Shown piece by piece: positions 1-13,146 of a DNA stretch of 64,000 bases. This DNA is from Blastobasis lacticolella (lineage: Eukaryota; Arthropoda; Insecta; Lepidoptera; Blastobasidae). Numbering within the stretch: position 1 is the stretch's first letter; the number at the start of each line of letters is the position of its first letter. The notes beneath the pieces were generated by a model, which was not told where the DNA came from, did not search any database, and saw nothing but the letters and a program-made list of their open reading frames with translations. A program made the translations under genes and the position numbers. The stretch is from contig LR990049.1 in the NCBI GenBank assembly GCA_905147135.1, positions 20,353,428 to 20,417,427 of the forward strand, given 5' to 3'.

Positions 1-2000
1 GACTTCTTTTTCTAAAGTGCGATTTATAAAGACACAAATGAATCGGGCGCGACAACGATAAAAATAATAAACATGAAAATTAATTCATTTATTCAAATAA
101 AATTAAACAAAAATTACAAGTTAATTAAAAAACAATAATATAGTGAAAATGAGTGGGGGTGTATTGCCTTTGCTTCTAACCAGACCAGACGAAATAAACT
201 TCCAGACGAAAATACCCCTCGTACGCCGGCACCACTTTGGTACCAGACGAAAATATCCCTTGTATGCTGGCGCCACATTCTCGCCGACGAAAATATGACG
301 TTCTTTAAAGATAATGAACTGCGAGCAAAGAATCATTATAATGGAAATGCTCCCTCGGACCTCCCCACATCGCTCAAAACCGAAGAGAAGGATTTGAGGG
401 TTCAGAAACGCGCTAATGTGAGCAGAAAGATTATCGCTGCTTAGGAGGTGGAAGAATCTGCTGCCCATAAAAACTAAGGCCTAGCTTGCGCAGGCCCTAC
501 TATTGCCGATACTGGATTAGGCTGACGTCTGTTTTCTCGACATTCACGAGGTTCTCCTTTATAAACTCAAACATTTGCAGAATCTCTGTGTTAGGTTAGC
601 GTTCGGTCTGCGCAAGTTCGACCATGTTTCGGTATAGCAACGTACGCTTCGTTGTCTTCCAATTCGGCTTAGGCGGGATGAGCATGTGCTTGCCCTCCGG
701 TATAACGTCTTGCACGAACCCCGGTCTCCTGCTTATCTCCAAGTGCACTTTTGCTACTTAGGAGACGACCACGACCGTTTGTGAATCTTTATTTTAGTAT
801 ACCTACATAAGTACGATTATGTCATGTCTTGGCTGTTTGTTGGTGTTTAGATAATTGCACAACGCATTCTCTTGTATGCTGTGGCTCGACACTACCTGCT
901 GTAAAATTCCTGTCTCAATTTCTGGCAAAATTTCCTGAAAGATATCGCTTGTAGCTATAAGGCCGCCTTTGCTCGTATGTAGTCCTTGTTATTATAAGTG
1001 ATTGGTATTGGCTAATGAAACTTCAGGTATTGAGAACATCTTTAGCTATATGTGGTACCTGTTCACCAGAACATGCTACGCTTGATTTGGTTGCCAGTTG
1101 AATGATGTAAGTTTCGAATCAATCACGCACAAATAACTGAATGTATTTTTTTATTATTAATATGGAAAACCAACAGCTCAGCAGCAGCAGCAGATGTATT
1201 TGGACTTGCAACTATGGCACATAGATTTTCCAACAGATATAATAAACGGGGATTAAATCCTGCAATTAAATGTGGTTGAGTAATAAATCTGGTATTTAAA
1301 ATAGGGTTCATGCAGTTGCAGACTAAAGGTAATATAAAAAATAGAGGCCTATCTACTCTCTTCCGGATCAGTTGCAAGGTCGTGGCAAGGACGGGTGCCA
1401 GAGGGCGAGTGAGGCTGACAGAAGAGTCGCAAAAAATAATCACTTTCGTTTATGGGCTGGTTTCTTCTCTTCTCAAAATATTAAGTTTTAAGCCTGATAA
1501 TGAAAACAAGTTTAGTATTACAACGACTTAACTTTTCTTCTTTGTTGTGGAACTTTCTAACCAGTTCAAAAATAAATATCACTCTCTCAAATAAATTTAA
1601 ATTTACGGTTATTGTTAAATTAAAAGTGAAAGTCAAGTCTTAAAGAGAAGGTCAAGCAAACACTTCGGAGGGACTATGAAAGAGCCTGAAACTTATATTT
1701 GATTTTACCGGTGTAATTAAAAGTTAGCGTTGCTTTTGCATTAAATATGCGAATAATTTTGTATATTATATTTTATCAGTTGCAATTATATATATAAGTA
1801 GTCAATCAGTTATCTGGGACCCAATAAGCTTATTTTGGGGCTTGCTTTGGGTGGACTGCTTCATATGTTTTTTTTATTTATGTTATCCGGCAGACAAACC
1901 GGCATGCGGGCCACCTGATGGAAAGTGGTCACCGCCGCCTGTGGACATCAGCAACACCAACACATATGTTTTACTTCCTCAATTCTTCTAACTCTTTGAC
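1..2000. other. Intergenic, no gene recognised
   Basis: AT-rich. Holds two 41-bp tandem copies near 202-283 (shared 'CCAGACGAAAATA') and a short coding-like minus-strand stretch at 596-751. A minus-strand LINE 3' tail lies about 1885-1960, the inverse of the 'CCATCAGGTGGCCCGC' end seen many times in the window. Confidence 0.5.
596..751 (-). pseudogene. Short decayed coding fragment, family unknown
   Basis: The minus strand reads VHLEISRRPGFVQDVIPEGK, continues with KPNWKTTKRTLLYRNMVELA and ends at TAA (596-598). Codon use looks coding rather than random, and a TAA just upstream breaks the frame. Probably a transposon remnant; I do not recognise the family. Confidence 0.3.
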
Positions 2001-2137
2001 CTTCTGCATCCTTATCTATGTATGTTGGAACCGGACACGAGTGTGGACACTTCAATTACTCGGAAACGCAACGTTGATCAATGCGCCAGCTAGTGGACGT
2101 ACATATCCACCCGGGCGAATTTGCGGGCAATAGCTAG

Positions 2138-2391
2138 TATGGTATAAAATAAAGTCGCTTGCTGCAATTGTCTATATGTCTGTACATTCTCTAACTCCTC
2201 CTAATATACGCAACGGATTTTGATACAATTTTTACTATAATTTCTTCCGAAGATCCCACTAATAAGATAAATCCAAAAGTTTGTAAGAGATCTATGCTTG
2301 CTTCACTCAAAAACTATTGACGGATGTTGATGAAATTTGCCAGCAAACGGGCCTGGAACGTTATAACCGAAGTCGCGGGCAAAAGCTAGTT
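2138..2391 (+). mobile_element. Helitron-like non-autonomous element
   Basis: Begins 'AAAATAAAGTCGCTTGC', contains the common lepidopteran 'ACGCAACGGATTTTGAT' block and ends 'CGCGGGCAAAAGCTAGT'. A related tail lies just before it (2110-2136). A CTAG-T end is typical of Helitron-like families; the assignment is from pattern only. Confidence 0.45.
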
Positions 2392-2823
2392 TATATAAAT
2401 ATAAATAAACATACATAATATAATAGAAAAACTCCAAAAACACCCGTGAGAAGCCAGAGCGGGATGCTGGTTGAAAATAAATTAAAGTTTTGGAGCCTAT
2501 CAGTTTATACGGTTTGGTAGCACGCCAAATAAAAATATTGGGGCGCCCTCGGTCCAATGGCATCAGAGTTATAAAAATAGTCCCGGTGCCTTTTAGATTC
2601 CATCACCATAATCCGATCTCGTTATGCATTATCCTGGAATTCTTTTTTAGGGCTCGGTATCCTAATCTAATGGCAGCAAGCTTGCGAGAAAATAACAAGT
2701 GAAGACTACGGAGGAATCAAATTCATAGTCAAAAAAAGGAAATTTCCGTTTAATCCTCGATTTCAATTCAAAGTAGGTATGGAAAAATTATCTCTAACAT
2801 TTGAATAATGTGTTTTACGCATG

Positions 2824-2985
2824 TCAATGCCGGTAACTGGATGGGTGACAGTTTCATACCTTGAGTAGTATTCATATTCTGTGCTTTGTGGCAAATCGAA
2901 CTTCAGCGCTAGCTGTGCCTCGAAGCTACGTTGACCTAGGTCTTCCGCTGGGGACCCTAAGTTGATTGGCACCCCTTAATTGTAT
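2824..2985 (+). repeat. 5S-rRNA-like SINE, diverged copy
   Basis: Contains 'AACTGGATGGGTGACAGTTTC', the 5S rRNA 3'-domain block, followed by the body shared with 30800-30985 (including 'CTAGGTCTTCCGCTGGGGA'). Confidence 0.45.
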
Positions 2986-3065
2986 ATTTTTCTCATACTA
3001 TTTACTATTATTTTAGATATTTTGTGAGGTATTACAATTTTTTGTGTTGGCATTATGCGTAATTG

Positions 3066-3230
3066 CTCGAGTGTGTTCCCTGATCATTATAATCTAGACG
3101 CCTTCAAGGCCAGAGTGAATAGGCTGTTTCTAGACAGGCATGCTCCATCATCGGCCTCATCGTGACTTACCACCAGGTGAGATGGCGGTCACATGTCTGA
3201 CTAGTCTAATTAAAAAAAAAAATACAGAAC
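3066..3230 (+). mobile_element. Non-LTR retrotransposon 3' end
   Basis: Reads in frame as AFKARVNRLFLDRHAP, the last residues of a LINE ORF, then 'CACCAGGTGAGATGGCGGTC' and an A-rich tail. Related ends at 42770-42870 and 61257-61385. Confidence 0.6.
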
Positions 3231-3819
3231 CCCTTATTTCTCGCTAACTTATTCGCTCATGATATTTTTTTTCAACTACCCTTCTTGTGGAGCTCTCCTC
3301 CTCTTTCCCCTCCCCTGTCATCAGGTGTTAAAGGGGCATATTTGCGAGTCATCCGCCGTGGCCGTGATCGGAAAGTGAAATTTGCCAGGTGACGACGCAC
3401 AGATATTATAAAGATACATTATTACTGATGTAGGTACTTGCTTTTGCTCGGGATTTGTTCCGCGTAATGTTTGGTAATGCCATAGTTCAGCACGAACCAC
3501 AATAAATTTCGGGAAAACTTAATTAGGTTTCTCATATAACCTAGAATAACACATACGCTACATATTTAATTTATAGCCTTGTATTTTTCTGGGTTATGCT
3601 AAAATAATATTTAATTTCATCAAAGACCTTTTAGTAGTTTTTTCGTGAAAGGCGCCAATATCTATCCTTGCAAACTTTTGCATCTATATTATTACTAGGT
3701 CTTAAGCAGTGCAATGCAATTACATGCAGACAACTGTTTGCAGGATACTGTATAGAGTATCTGGATGAGCTCGCTTTTTATATTCGCGTAGTTTTTGACG
3801 TTTTGTCATCTTGGTTGAC

Positions 3820-4158
3820 ATTAATTTCCCGGTTGTGCTCTCGTGAGCAAGGGCCTGGGGTCCGCCTTGACCATGATCCAGAATTTAGCAGATCTGGTAA
3901 TTACAGTGGTAATTACAATGTCATCTGAACTTACCTGTTAACAGTGGAACCTGACCAGATTAAATCATGGTTACACATTCAGTCGCAATGTGCAGGGTTC
4001 ATCACGATGTTTTCCCTCACCGTAAGAGCATCGATTAGTGTTCAACTAATGTACATAACTTAGAAAAGAGTCATTGTGACATGGCAACACTGGGGTTCGA
4101 ACCCGGTACATCAGGATACGAGTCGGACCTCTTACCTTTTAGGGCACCGACGCTCCGT
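3820..4158 (-). mobile_element. tRNA-derived SINE, near full length
   Basis: Minus orientation: tRNA-like head with B box GGTTCGAACCCG on the right, body with 'GTGAGGGAAAACATCGTGA' in reverse, tail 'ACATTAACGCCAAG'-like on the left. Same family as 11459-11805 and 56833-57150. Confidence 0.7.
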
Positions 4159-5334
4159 GAAAATGTCCCGTAGTTTTTAACGTTTGATAAAGAGATTAAT
4201 TTGATCCTATTTCAATAAACAACTTATCAATTGAGTAGGTATTCACTAAGAAAGAACATGGATCATTCCCGTTGTCCCCCGAATGCTATCCCCCGAATGG
4301 GGGACAACGGGAATAAATATTCCCAATGTCCACCACTTTTAAATTTAATTATTTTTGTTAAGAAAACTTAAGTGCCATTGTGCTCAGCTGAATAAACTGG
4401 AGTTACATTTACATTCTTTACGTAATTAAATTAAAGAACATTCGAGTTTGTAAAATGTATATTGCTTACAAAAACACGAGAATGAGTGAAAAATTCCACA
4501 CACATAACCAGCTATTTCGTTGGAAATTTTATTCCAGATTGATAAATGGTTATCTGCGTGGAACAAAGGGATACGAAAAACGGCGGAGAAGAAAAAAAAT
4601 TATTCTAGGAGTATGACTCGAAAGGCACGCGTAGTTCATGTAGTATTTTTTTACTCTACGTCACTAGTAAAAGCCAATAGTAATAACATTTTCTTTTTAT
4701 ACTCTGTTTATACTTCGAGTCGGTAAATGTCAATTGAGAGGACGTCTGCTGTGGTTGAATTCAATAAAATATGAATTCATTTTCATAGCATTGAAACCCA
4801 GTGAAACAATATTTGCAATCAGTTTTGAAATGCTGAGATTAAAAAGGTTTGAAGGAAATATCAAGCGTAATGAAATATGTGCTTCATTAGTAACACAATG
4901 AGGCGTTTACCGAGTGCCGAATGACGTCATCGTTCATGCCAAAATAGCAAAGTTCTAGCGCATAATCTTCTTTGGTGTCGTGAAAATTCATATTCATGTA
5001 ACACAAATACAGTTATTCATGTGGTATCATTAACAACTGAAAAAGTTAATAAGGTTTTTTTTTATCTCAGTTATGATTTAAACATGACAATAGCATTACT
5101 TGTAATAATTACGAAAAACCTAAAATAACGATCATTTGTTGAGTTATATCAAAATGAATAAATTGAGATCTAATAGGATTAAAAACAATATCAGGTGGCG
5201 CGTAAGTAATCATCCTAGTATGGAATTTGACATTGTTATTATTTTTATATTTTTTTATATTTTTGGTAATGAATTTAAATAGATATGAAATTGTAAAATC
5301 TAAAAAGATATGGAATTGTAAATTCTGAAATAAA

Positions 5335-5680
5335 TTATTATTTATTTATTTATTGTCTAACATTTTAATATGCCATTTAATTCTCTTTTATTTTCAACAT
5401 AATCATTTACAACATAATAAGTATCACTATCTACACTAAAAACCAAAACTTAATCCTATAAAAATAATATGTATTTGCAAATAATATAATTCCTTTAGAG
5501 AAAAAATGACATTTTAGATACTTCTTTACACAGGAGGACAGATCCTTCTTTGCTTTTGGGGTTGTATGTTTGGCGGTAACGTGGAGGAGAGAATTCCAGC
5601 CGCCAATGTTGGCAAGCGAAGATGGAGAAGGTGGAAAAGGGTAATTACCCACCTGGCCGAGTTGCTGTGACCAGGGGACC
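5335..5680 (-). mobile_element. Probable LINE 3' end with (TTTA)n tail
   Basis: Starts at a TTTA microsatellite (5336-5356) and continues on the minus strand into a frame containing WNSLLHVTAKHTTPKAKKDL, which resembles the C-terminal end of lepidopteran non-LTR ORF2 proteins. Confidence 0.4.
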
Positions 5681-7734
5681 GAAGTCCAATGGACGCTCTT
5701 TGGATCTTGTATATAAGCGTTGTAGATGGAACACTCCGTTAGCGCGATGTAGATTTGACAGTTGCTGTCATGCTGATTTGTCTTGCCAACTCGTGTGTGC
5801 GAGCTCTCTTTGGTTCACTATGGAGATCGCTACATATGTACCTAAACTTATCGGAACCAATGACGGTATCGCTACTGTTTAATTTAGTATTGCCACCAAA
5901 TAATATTTCAATTGACGACACTTGGTTCCAGAGTTGGTCACAGGGTAAGATAAGTTTGTAGCATTTTACTCTGCCATATCACCACAGCTACGCACTTCAT
6001 AAAGATAGTTCATGCAAAAGTTTGTGGGTATGTGTCTTTTTATTACTTTTTCACGCCTAAACGGATGAACGGATTTGGATGAAATTGTTAGGCAGCTAGA
6101 TTAGGGCCTGTAATCACACATAACTATTATTAGTATTATTATTGTATTATGTTTTGGGGGGGGTATTTTGTAGTAAATAATTAGTTTTTAGTTGTCTCCC
6201 TATCTGAATAAGTATGTTCTAGCTTTGTATGCTTTGCCTGTCCCGCTATACAATTTGCTTCACATAATTTGTGGTTAGCTGGAAGAAATCGCTCATAGAG
6301 ATAAGTTCGCCATGTATTCATTTTTGTTTGATGTATCGAACTATGTACAATAAAGAATATAATAATAACTTTTATTCCGATACTTCCATTACTTGCGCGA
6401 TGTAACATGTAGTTCACGCGGGCGGTATTTTAGTATACCGCCCGCAGCGGTATTTTAGTATAATGCTGTTATTCAATTATTCAAAAAGGACTGAATGGAT
6501 TGGCATAAAATTTTATTAACACAGTGGCTATAGTTATCCTGAAATTCAACGTAGTTCCTGCGGGATTATTGTATATCCGATTACTCAAAGTCACGGGCAA
6601 CCACCAGTTACATAAAAAAGTCTTTATAAATTGCAGATATGTCTTTTTAAGATACATTTTAAATTGCATTTACTACGAAAATATATTACCGCTAATGTTA
6701 TGGATGACAGTTACCGCTTACCATCAGATAGGCTGTCTGCTCGGTTGTCGCTGCGTAGTATTGAAAAACCGCAACAATTAAGCGAACGCTACCAAATCCC
6801 GATAGTACCGGCTCGGGCGGGTTCAACGACCACTCGAATCCCTTTCATAACTCCGGTCTCGTCCGACTGAAAAGATTTTTTGTTCCCTCCAACGCGTGGT
6901 CTACAAACAAAAATTTATTGGCGAGCGCTCCACGGCCCTATTTAGCGGGAATAGGGATAGTTTTCCAATGACCGCCGCTCGGATAATGGGTCGGAGTGGG
7001 ACTGTAGTGACGCTCAGCATCAATTATGCAATCCGGAAGAAGAGATAGGGGGTTAAATAATAAAGGCGGCATTCAGGTGGCCGCGACGGGCTGGTGCCTC
7101 CGACGGGGTCCCGAGAACACAGCACCGGTATGAATATTAGATAAGGCTCGCAATCTGACTCGGAAACCTTCATTCCCACTATTTGTTCGCCTAATAACTA
7201 TGTAGCTATTTTGCGCTTTGGGCCAAACTACTTTGGCTTCAAGCCTTGATGGCGCATCTAGTATGACTGTAGCAAATGCTACAGCCGTAGCAACATGCTA
7301 CGCGTAATGAAGAGCAGCGCCGTAGCCAAATGCTACGCGACGGTGTGGTATTTTGGTAAATTATTTGTTCTGGTAGGTAAATTGTTTAGGATGGCGATGC
7401 ATTTGATCATGATCATTGTTTTCTTAAAATCAACAAACATCGCTTTACGACAAAATAAGATAAAAAATCTAACGAAACTATTTGCGACGACAGTTGTAAA
7501 CTGTTCAATGTACCCGGTATCTTTCCTAGAAGGAAATTCTAAATTGTTTTTAATACAGATCTAATTGCTGTTACATGTATTCAAGACATAGCAATTAAAA
7601 TTACTGTGTCATTCGCATAAAACACAGACATAAACAATGACAACTATCACATCACGAACATACCTTATCGAATCCTACAATATCGCAGTGTCGAGCGTAC
7701 ACATTCCTTGTTACGCGTGATCAGCTGACGCGCC

Positions 7735-7915
7735 GCGGGGCGCGGGGGGATGGACGGACGCGGCCGGGGCTCCGGAGCCGTGGTCGCGGACTGGGGCGGA
7801 AGGCTGCCGAGGTTCGCCGAGGTTTGCCGAGGTTTGCCGAGCGATGCCGAGCGCCAGGCGGGCGGAGCGGGCGGCGGCGCGCGACGCACTGCCGGCCGCG
7901 ACCACGGGATGTGGC
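7735..7915. promoter_or_regulatory. CpG-rich island with 10-bp tandem units
   Basis: Abrupt GC-rich block in AT-rich flank, with repeated GCCGAGGTTT-type units at about 7806-7850 and many CpGs. It could be a promoter or first exon of an unseen gene. No open frame here is convincing, as all frames are open because of the base composition. Confidence 0.3.
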
Positions 7916-8406
7916 CACACTGGGTGCTACCGTCGAATTGTTATCACTGATATGCAGGTTGTCAGGTGACAGGAGTCTGTCAAGAATGAGGAGTTCATTA
8001 GGTAGGTACTACCTTATCTGTTACTCCGGCAAAGAAACAGTGCGTTGTTGTGTTCTGGACAGTGCAATTATTATACAGGTGAGGCGTTTCATCTTATCCT
8101 CACAGTGACAGAGTAATTTTAAAAAGCATTGTAGTTATTGATGTATTTACCATCACGGATCTTTTTCAAATCCATGCTTGCAATGTTGTTATATAAGTTT
8201 CAACTTCGAATTTACTTACTGATTTCTAGGAGGCATCAGCGATTTGTTTAGTGATTAGATGTCACTAATTGAAACTCAAAGTTTAACTTTCTTCTTAATA
8301 TAGAAGATGGTCTAATAGAGGAGTCTTGAAAATTTTATTTACACGTCTTTTTGAACGTAGAAACAAAACGTATTCCAAGCCCTATTTTACTATTACCTAT
8401 ATTTCT

Positions 8407-8688
8407 TTAAATTCTTAATTTTACAATTACATTTTTCAAATCAATCCTGTGTCCATTCACAAAATCGTTACTGTCACAGTAAGCTACAAATCTCTTCAAT
8501 CTTTCAGTATCGCCACAAATCCGTGCACGCACAGCCAATTTCCTTGCGACACCGAAAGGGAGTACCAAATTGTTATTGTCCACCCGTTCCGCTCCTTCAC
8601 AAAAATAGCTCCATGTTTTATCGGTAACTGCCGGCCAATCGGGAAGAGTGTTCCCAGTTCTGACCTGGACATAAATAACGTGTAACAA
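8407..8688 (-). CDS. Unrecognised 93-codon frame, possible terminal exon or retrocopy
   Basis: Codes for a compositionally normal protein with TWSYFCEGAERVDNNNLVLP, then RLKRFVAYCDSNDFVNGHRI and a Lys/Ile-rich end before TAA. The frame is open 17 bases upstream of 8688 back to a TAA and could also start at the AG|GTCAGAACTGGG acceptor-like site near 8666. It has no low complexity and does not overlap a repeat I recognise. I do not recognise the family and cannot exclude a transposon remnant. Confidence 0.3.
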   Translation of the reverse strand: MLHVIYVQVRTGNTLPDWPAVTDKTWSYFCEGAERVDNNNLVLPFGVARKLAVRARICGDTERLKRFVAYCDSNDFVNGHRIDLKNVIVKLRI

Positions 8689-9916
8689 TCGGGCTCCAGC
8701 GTGGCAGCGCCCTTAGTCAGCATCCGCACACTCGGAGTTCGTTGCGTGTGTGCACGCCTTTACGATGCCGGCTTTTGCATCTGTATCAATGTGTGCTCCG
8801 CTGAAAATGGCCGACTTGCAGCCAGCGCATGCGTAGCCTTACTAATCAGCACTACTCTCACAGCAAACCTGTCCAATCCAAAATTATCTTTATTTTTATG
8901 TTTTTAAGGTTAATTTCACTTTGGCAGGCTGTATAAGTTTACAAGAAGGATACGGCAGGGTTTGTTGAGAAGACTTGGGGAAGGTAAAGGACACTTGTGA
9001 GGGCGCGGGGCGTGGGGTGCGGGGCGCTCGAGGGCCGCGGGAAAATTCCCGCCAAGAGCCGGCGTGCGCCCGCAAACGATACCTGTCAAGGGTCTGTATG
9101 CTTTCTTGAGGGTCATCCAAATTGTATTTTTTTAAGATATACTACTTAAAAAGTAACTCCAGGTCAGGTAAGCCCCATGTAGGTTCCAGACATAATAAAA
9201 TACTTAACCAAAAATTCTTAAGTAGCTACTGTATCATCATCAGATGATAATCAGCTTATATTGGCCTATAACTACGCCGTCCTCGTCTTAAGTCCTGTTT
9301 CTCGTACCTTAATCTATTGTTAATCACAATTCAAATTCGCCATCCTTATCTACGGTCTGTTGTAGACTGAGACAGAATGAATTTTAATCGATGATTAACA
9401 TTGTCAAGCGTTGTAGAAACTGAACGTTAGCCCCATAACAATAAATCCAACATTCATGTTTCAAGTATCAACTATCCATGTAGTGAAGAAAAACAAATAC
9501 ATTTTCACATCGTACGATGCTCTCCTATCGCACGTTTTTATAAAAAAAGAAACATACAAATCGAACAGCAACGATATCCATCTCCCTGCTCGGAAGTGAG
9601 TAGTCTATTTCCCAAAAGGAAGCGATGCCAGGAAGTAGGTCGTAGCGTTGCAAGTTGCAACCCAGCAGAATGCAGGCGTAAAATTTGTTCTCTAGGATCG
9701 AAATGCTTCGAGCTCGTAAACTAGCCTGATGCCGGGTCAGACCGATGCCGTTGGTTTATTGCGACGGACAGTGGTAAAGACACTCCCAAACAGGCGCGAT
9801 ATAACGCGCGATAATGTCCGGTACGTTTTTACGATAATGCCTTGCCTTACGCGTTCTTTACACACAGCTGAGTTTTTATCGCCATGTAACGACCACGTCA
9901 TATAAAAGTATTTCAT

Positions 9917-10337
9917 AATACAAACAAACAAGTTAGGACCACTGGCTAACCGAAGGGACTTTAGATCCTTTACTGTTCTATCGGTTGTACAATGGGGAGT
10001 GTTTTGAAAAACTCTTCGATCAGGTGCCCACTTCGCCATCGTACTACCCGCCGTGGGCTGGCTACTCATCCCCACTACGTAGACTCTCTGTTGATTACCA
10101 CGCAAAGGTTCGAAAGAGAGTTTCTCGCTCGTACGCTTCGGATGTGAAATGAGCTTCCAGCTACAATGTTTCCTTTGGACTATGACATGGGATTATTCAA
10201 GAGGTATGTTAGAGGTCGCTTCAGAGACGGGCAACGCATTGGTAACTCCCCTGGTGTTGCTGATGTCCATAGGCGGCGGTGACCACTTTCCATCAGGTGG
10301 TCCGCTTGCCTGTTTGTCTACCGTATAACATAAAAAA
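9917..10337 (+). mobile_element. 5'-truncated Jockey/CR1-like LINE, decayed
   Basis: About 400 bp homologous to 15376-15648 plus 19304-19470: 'CACTGGCTAACCGAAGGGACT', 'CGCCGTGGGCTGG', 'GAGCTTCCAGCTACAATGTTT', ending 'CCGTATAACATAAAAAA'. Stops break the frame. This uninterrupted copy shows where the RTE inserted in the other one. Confidence 0.75.
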
Positions 10338-11238
10338 TATAAAAATGTCATCATGATCTCTGATTGGAGGACGCAGGAACGCTTCCTCAGGTCAGTCTCA
10401 GGTCTTACTTATTAAGTATTTGGTGTAAAAAATCGCATGTGTACTAATACATAATACATATACTCTGAAAATATATCGTAAAATACACCATAAAAAAGCC
10501 GGGGTCCGTAGTGGCAAGAATAAAAGAAGATATATGAAAAGAAATGTGGATATACGGGAGGCTATGGAGTTATGTCAGGATAGAGCAAAATGGCGGTCCG
10601 TAGTCTCTCACCCCACCCGTGGGACAGAGACGAGAGCTTTATATGTAACTAGCGGACCCGACAGACGTTGTCCTGTCTACACGTCTTTAATTTGAAAAAG
10701 CTAAAACATTCTGACAAAATTGTGAATCTAAACCATTCCCAGATCCCCTTGAACACACACAAAAAATTTCATCAAAATCGGTCCAGTCGTTTGAGAGAAG
10801 TTCAGTGACATACACACTCACAGAAGAATTATATATATAAAGATGTATGTACATAATTAAAGGGTGCCCATCGGCTACATAAACTGTTCAGCCAGTCTGG
10901 GCTCCGTGCGTTGCTACACTCAGTGAGACCTCATGCGTTAAAACGACGCAGGTATTTGGAATTTAGTTCTAAATTAGTTCCCTCGAATTCAGTGGATGAC
11001 AGCGATATCATCGCGCCTGTGTGGGAGAGCCTTAACGGGCTTCGCGACCGCTGGTTACGACCGCTAAGCCCGTGACGTGATGACCAGACAGACGATTGAG
11101 CTCTTCACGTTTTATGCAGTCCTAGTATTTCAATTTGCGTGGAGCGGTTTACTGCCAACTTTTTATGAGTTGCTGTTTAATTTTTGTTTCGTTCGTGGTT
11201 TCGTTCGCCGTTCGCAGTGTCGTCATTTTAAGTACTGT

Positions 11239-11325
11239 TGGTGTTGCTAATGTCTATAGGCAGTGGTGACCACTTTTTATCAGATGGCCCGCTTGCCCGT
11301 TTGCAAAACCGTATGACATTAAAAA
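11239..11325 (+). mobile_element. LINE 3' terminus, short
   Basis: 'TGTTGCTAATGTCTATAGGC' through 'ATGGCCCGCTTGCCCGTTTG' to 'ATGACATTAAAAAAA', the recurrent 3' end also seen at 10255, 20740, 28600, 32125 and 46850. Confidence 0.65.
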
Positions 11326-11447
11326 AATAAAGAATCTTTACTTATTTATTTATTTATTTATTTCACAGTTTTTACAGCATATAAATCGATATTTATAAAG
11401 GTTACGGTTTATGAAATTGTAATGCCAATTGCAAAACAACAATTTAT

Positions 11448-11810
11448 AAAAAAAAAAACTTGACGTTAATGTCCCGGTTGTGCTCTCGCGCACGAGGGCC
11501 CGGGGTCCGCCTTGACCATGATCCAGGATTTGGCAGGATAGGTAATTACAGTGGAGCCACTGCCATCTGACCTCCATGACCCTGTTACCAGGGGAACCTG
11601 ACCAGATTGAATCATGATTACACATCCAGTCGCCTGAATTTGCAGGTTTCATCACGATGTTTTCCCTCACCATAAGAGCATCGGTTAGTATTCAATTAAT
11701 GTACATAACTCAGAAAACAGTCATTGGTACATGGCCGGAGCGGGATTCGAACCCGGGACCTCTGGCTTACGAGTTGCATACTCTAACCGCTCGGCCACCG
11801 ACACAAAACT
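11448..11810 (-). mobile_element. tRNA-derived SINE flanked by a 10-bp target duplication
   Basis: Head with GGTTCGAATCCCG-type B box near 11745-11755 in reverse; tail 'GTCCCGGTTG' at the left. ACAATTTATA occurs at 11438-11447 and 11811-11820, a likely target-site duplication, so this copy is an intact insertion. Confidence 0.75.
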
Positions 11811-13035
11811 ACAATTTATAATTGGATGGTAATAATAATAATGGAAATATTATTTCTACATTTGTGATTGTCTTTTACGTCCCGTGGACGTTTAGTGAGA
11901 GCAAAGCACACAAATTATCTTCCACACAATTTTAAACTGCCGCGGTTATTATCATACATTTTAAAATTCAATTTACGGGTTCATACCGCATAGCTTGGTT
12001 TCCGAGTAGCCCGATATTTTACAGTTGCATGCATCATGGTCACAGAACGACAGGATGTATGCAATATCGGGTTACTCTCAACTTTACTACTACTATGGTA
12101 CGCGATATAAACCCGTTAACTACACAAACGGTAAACTTCAAAACAACCGGTGGTCGCCCACCGTTGGACACAACCTCAGACACTTTTGGAAATAAGCCTC
12201 CCATTCGCCTTACACGCAGATATATTTTGTGGTTCTAGCATTAACGTGCTCGGTAGGTCCTAATTTTACAGAATTTAGAATTCATTATTTAAATTTAGTA
12301 CTCAACATCCTCTTTCGTCGAATGGCCACATCCTCGAACGAACACATCGTTCTAAGGACCATATTCTCGAACGACCTCATCGTTCTTAGGACCATACCCT
12401 TAATGAGCACATTTTACAATAGCACCCGGGCCGTTTTGTATTTTCTATTCAAACGACCGCATTCGTGAAACAAAAACAATTTTAGCACTTTTTTAAGTCG
12501 CCGCTTACAAAAACATGGTCATTGGTACAGTCGCATTCACCACGTCGCATGACCAGTTTTAGGAAAAAAAATATTGTAACTACTGTCACATACAAGATAT
12601 TAGGTACATTGTTAAACAAATGCAATTGTCCTAAATGGGGGCCTATTAGCTGTCCTTTAGGCATCAATAACTCATTCTTAAACTGCAGTTTATTTGACAA
12701 CATTGATGAAAATTGCTTTAATTAATTTCCATACTTTGTCATGTAAATTAAAATTAAAATATTTTTTGATAATGCAGCCATAAAATTTTCTTTTAAATTA
12801 ATTAGGTATTATTGTATGGTTACAATAAATTTTAATATATTAACTTTTTTAAGTCAAAAACCGTTGCGACTTTTAAAAGGAAAACTGACAAATTGATTTT
12901 GAATTGTAATAAAAAGTAACTACAGGCGACTTTGATATTATTTTAATTTTAAAATGTTCTCTACTTTATTCCCTTTCAACACTATCCTACATACTATAAA
13001 ACCTTTTAACAACTGCACCGGAATATGAATTTTAA

Positions 13036-13146
13036 GGTGATCATGCACTTATGAACGCGACCGTACATTGCACTGGGAATCGAACTCGTTACCTCTCGTT
13101 TACGAGCTGGACCGACTATCCATTATGCCACCAACGCTCATACCTA
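13036..13146 (-). mobile_element. SINE head fragment (tRNA-like)
   Basis: Reverse of the SINE head: 'GGAATCGAACTCGTTACCTC' and 'GACTATCCATTATGCCACC'. The body is missing. Confidence 0.55.

Noticed and set aside
121..468. 115-codon minus-strand frame
   Set aside because: Overlaps the 41-bp tandem repeat, mixed hydrophobic and basic composition, no recognisable domain.
11730..11805. tRNA gene candidates (also 4085-4150, 42190-42235, 56835-56905)
   Set aside because: A/B-box sequences are heads of the SINE family with shared bodies, not free tRNA genes with a full cloverleaf.
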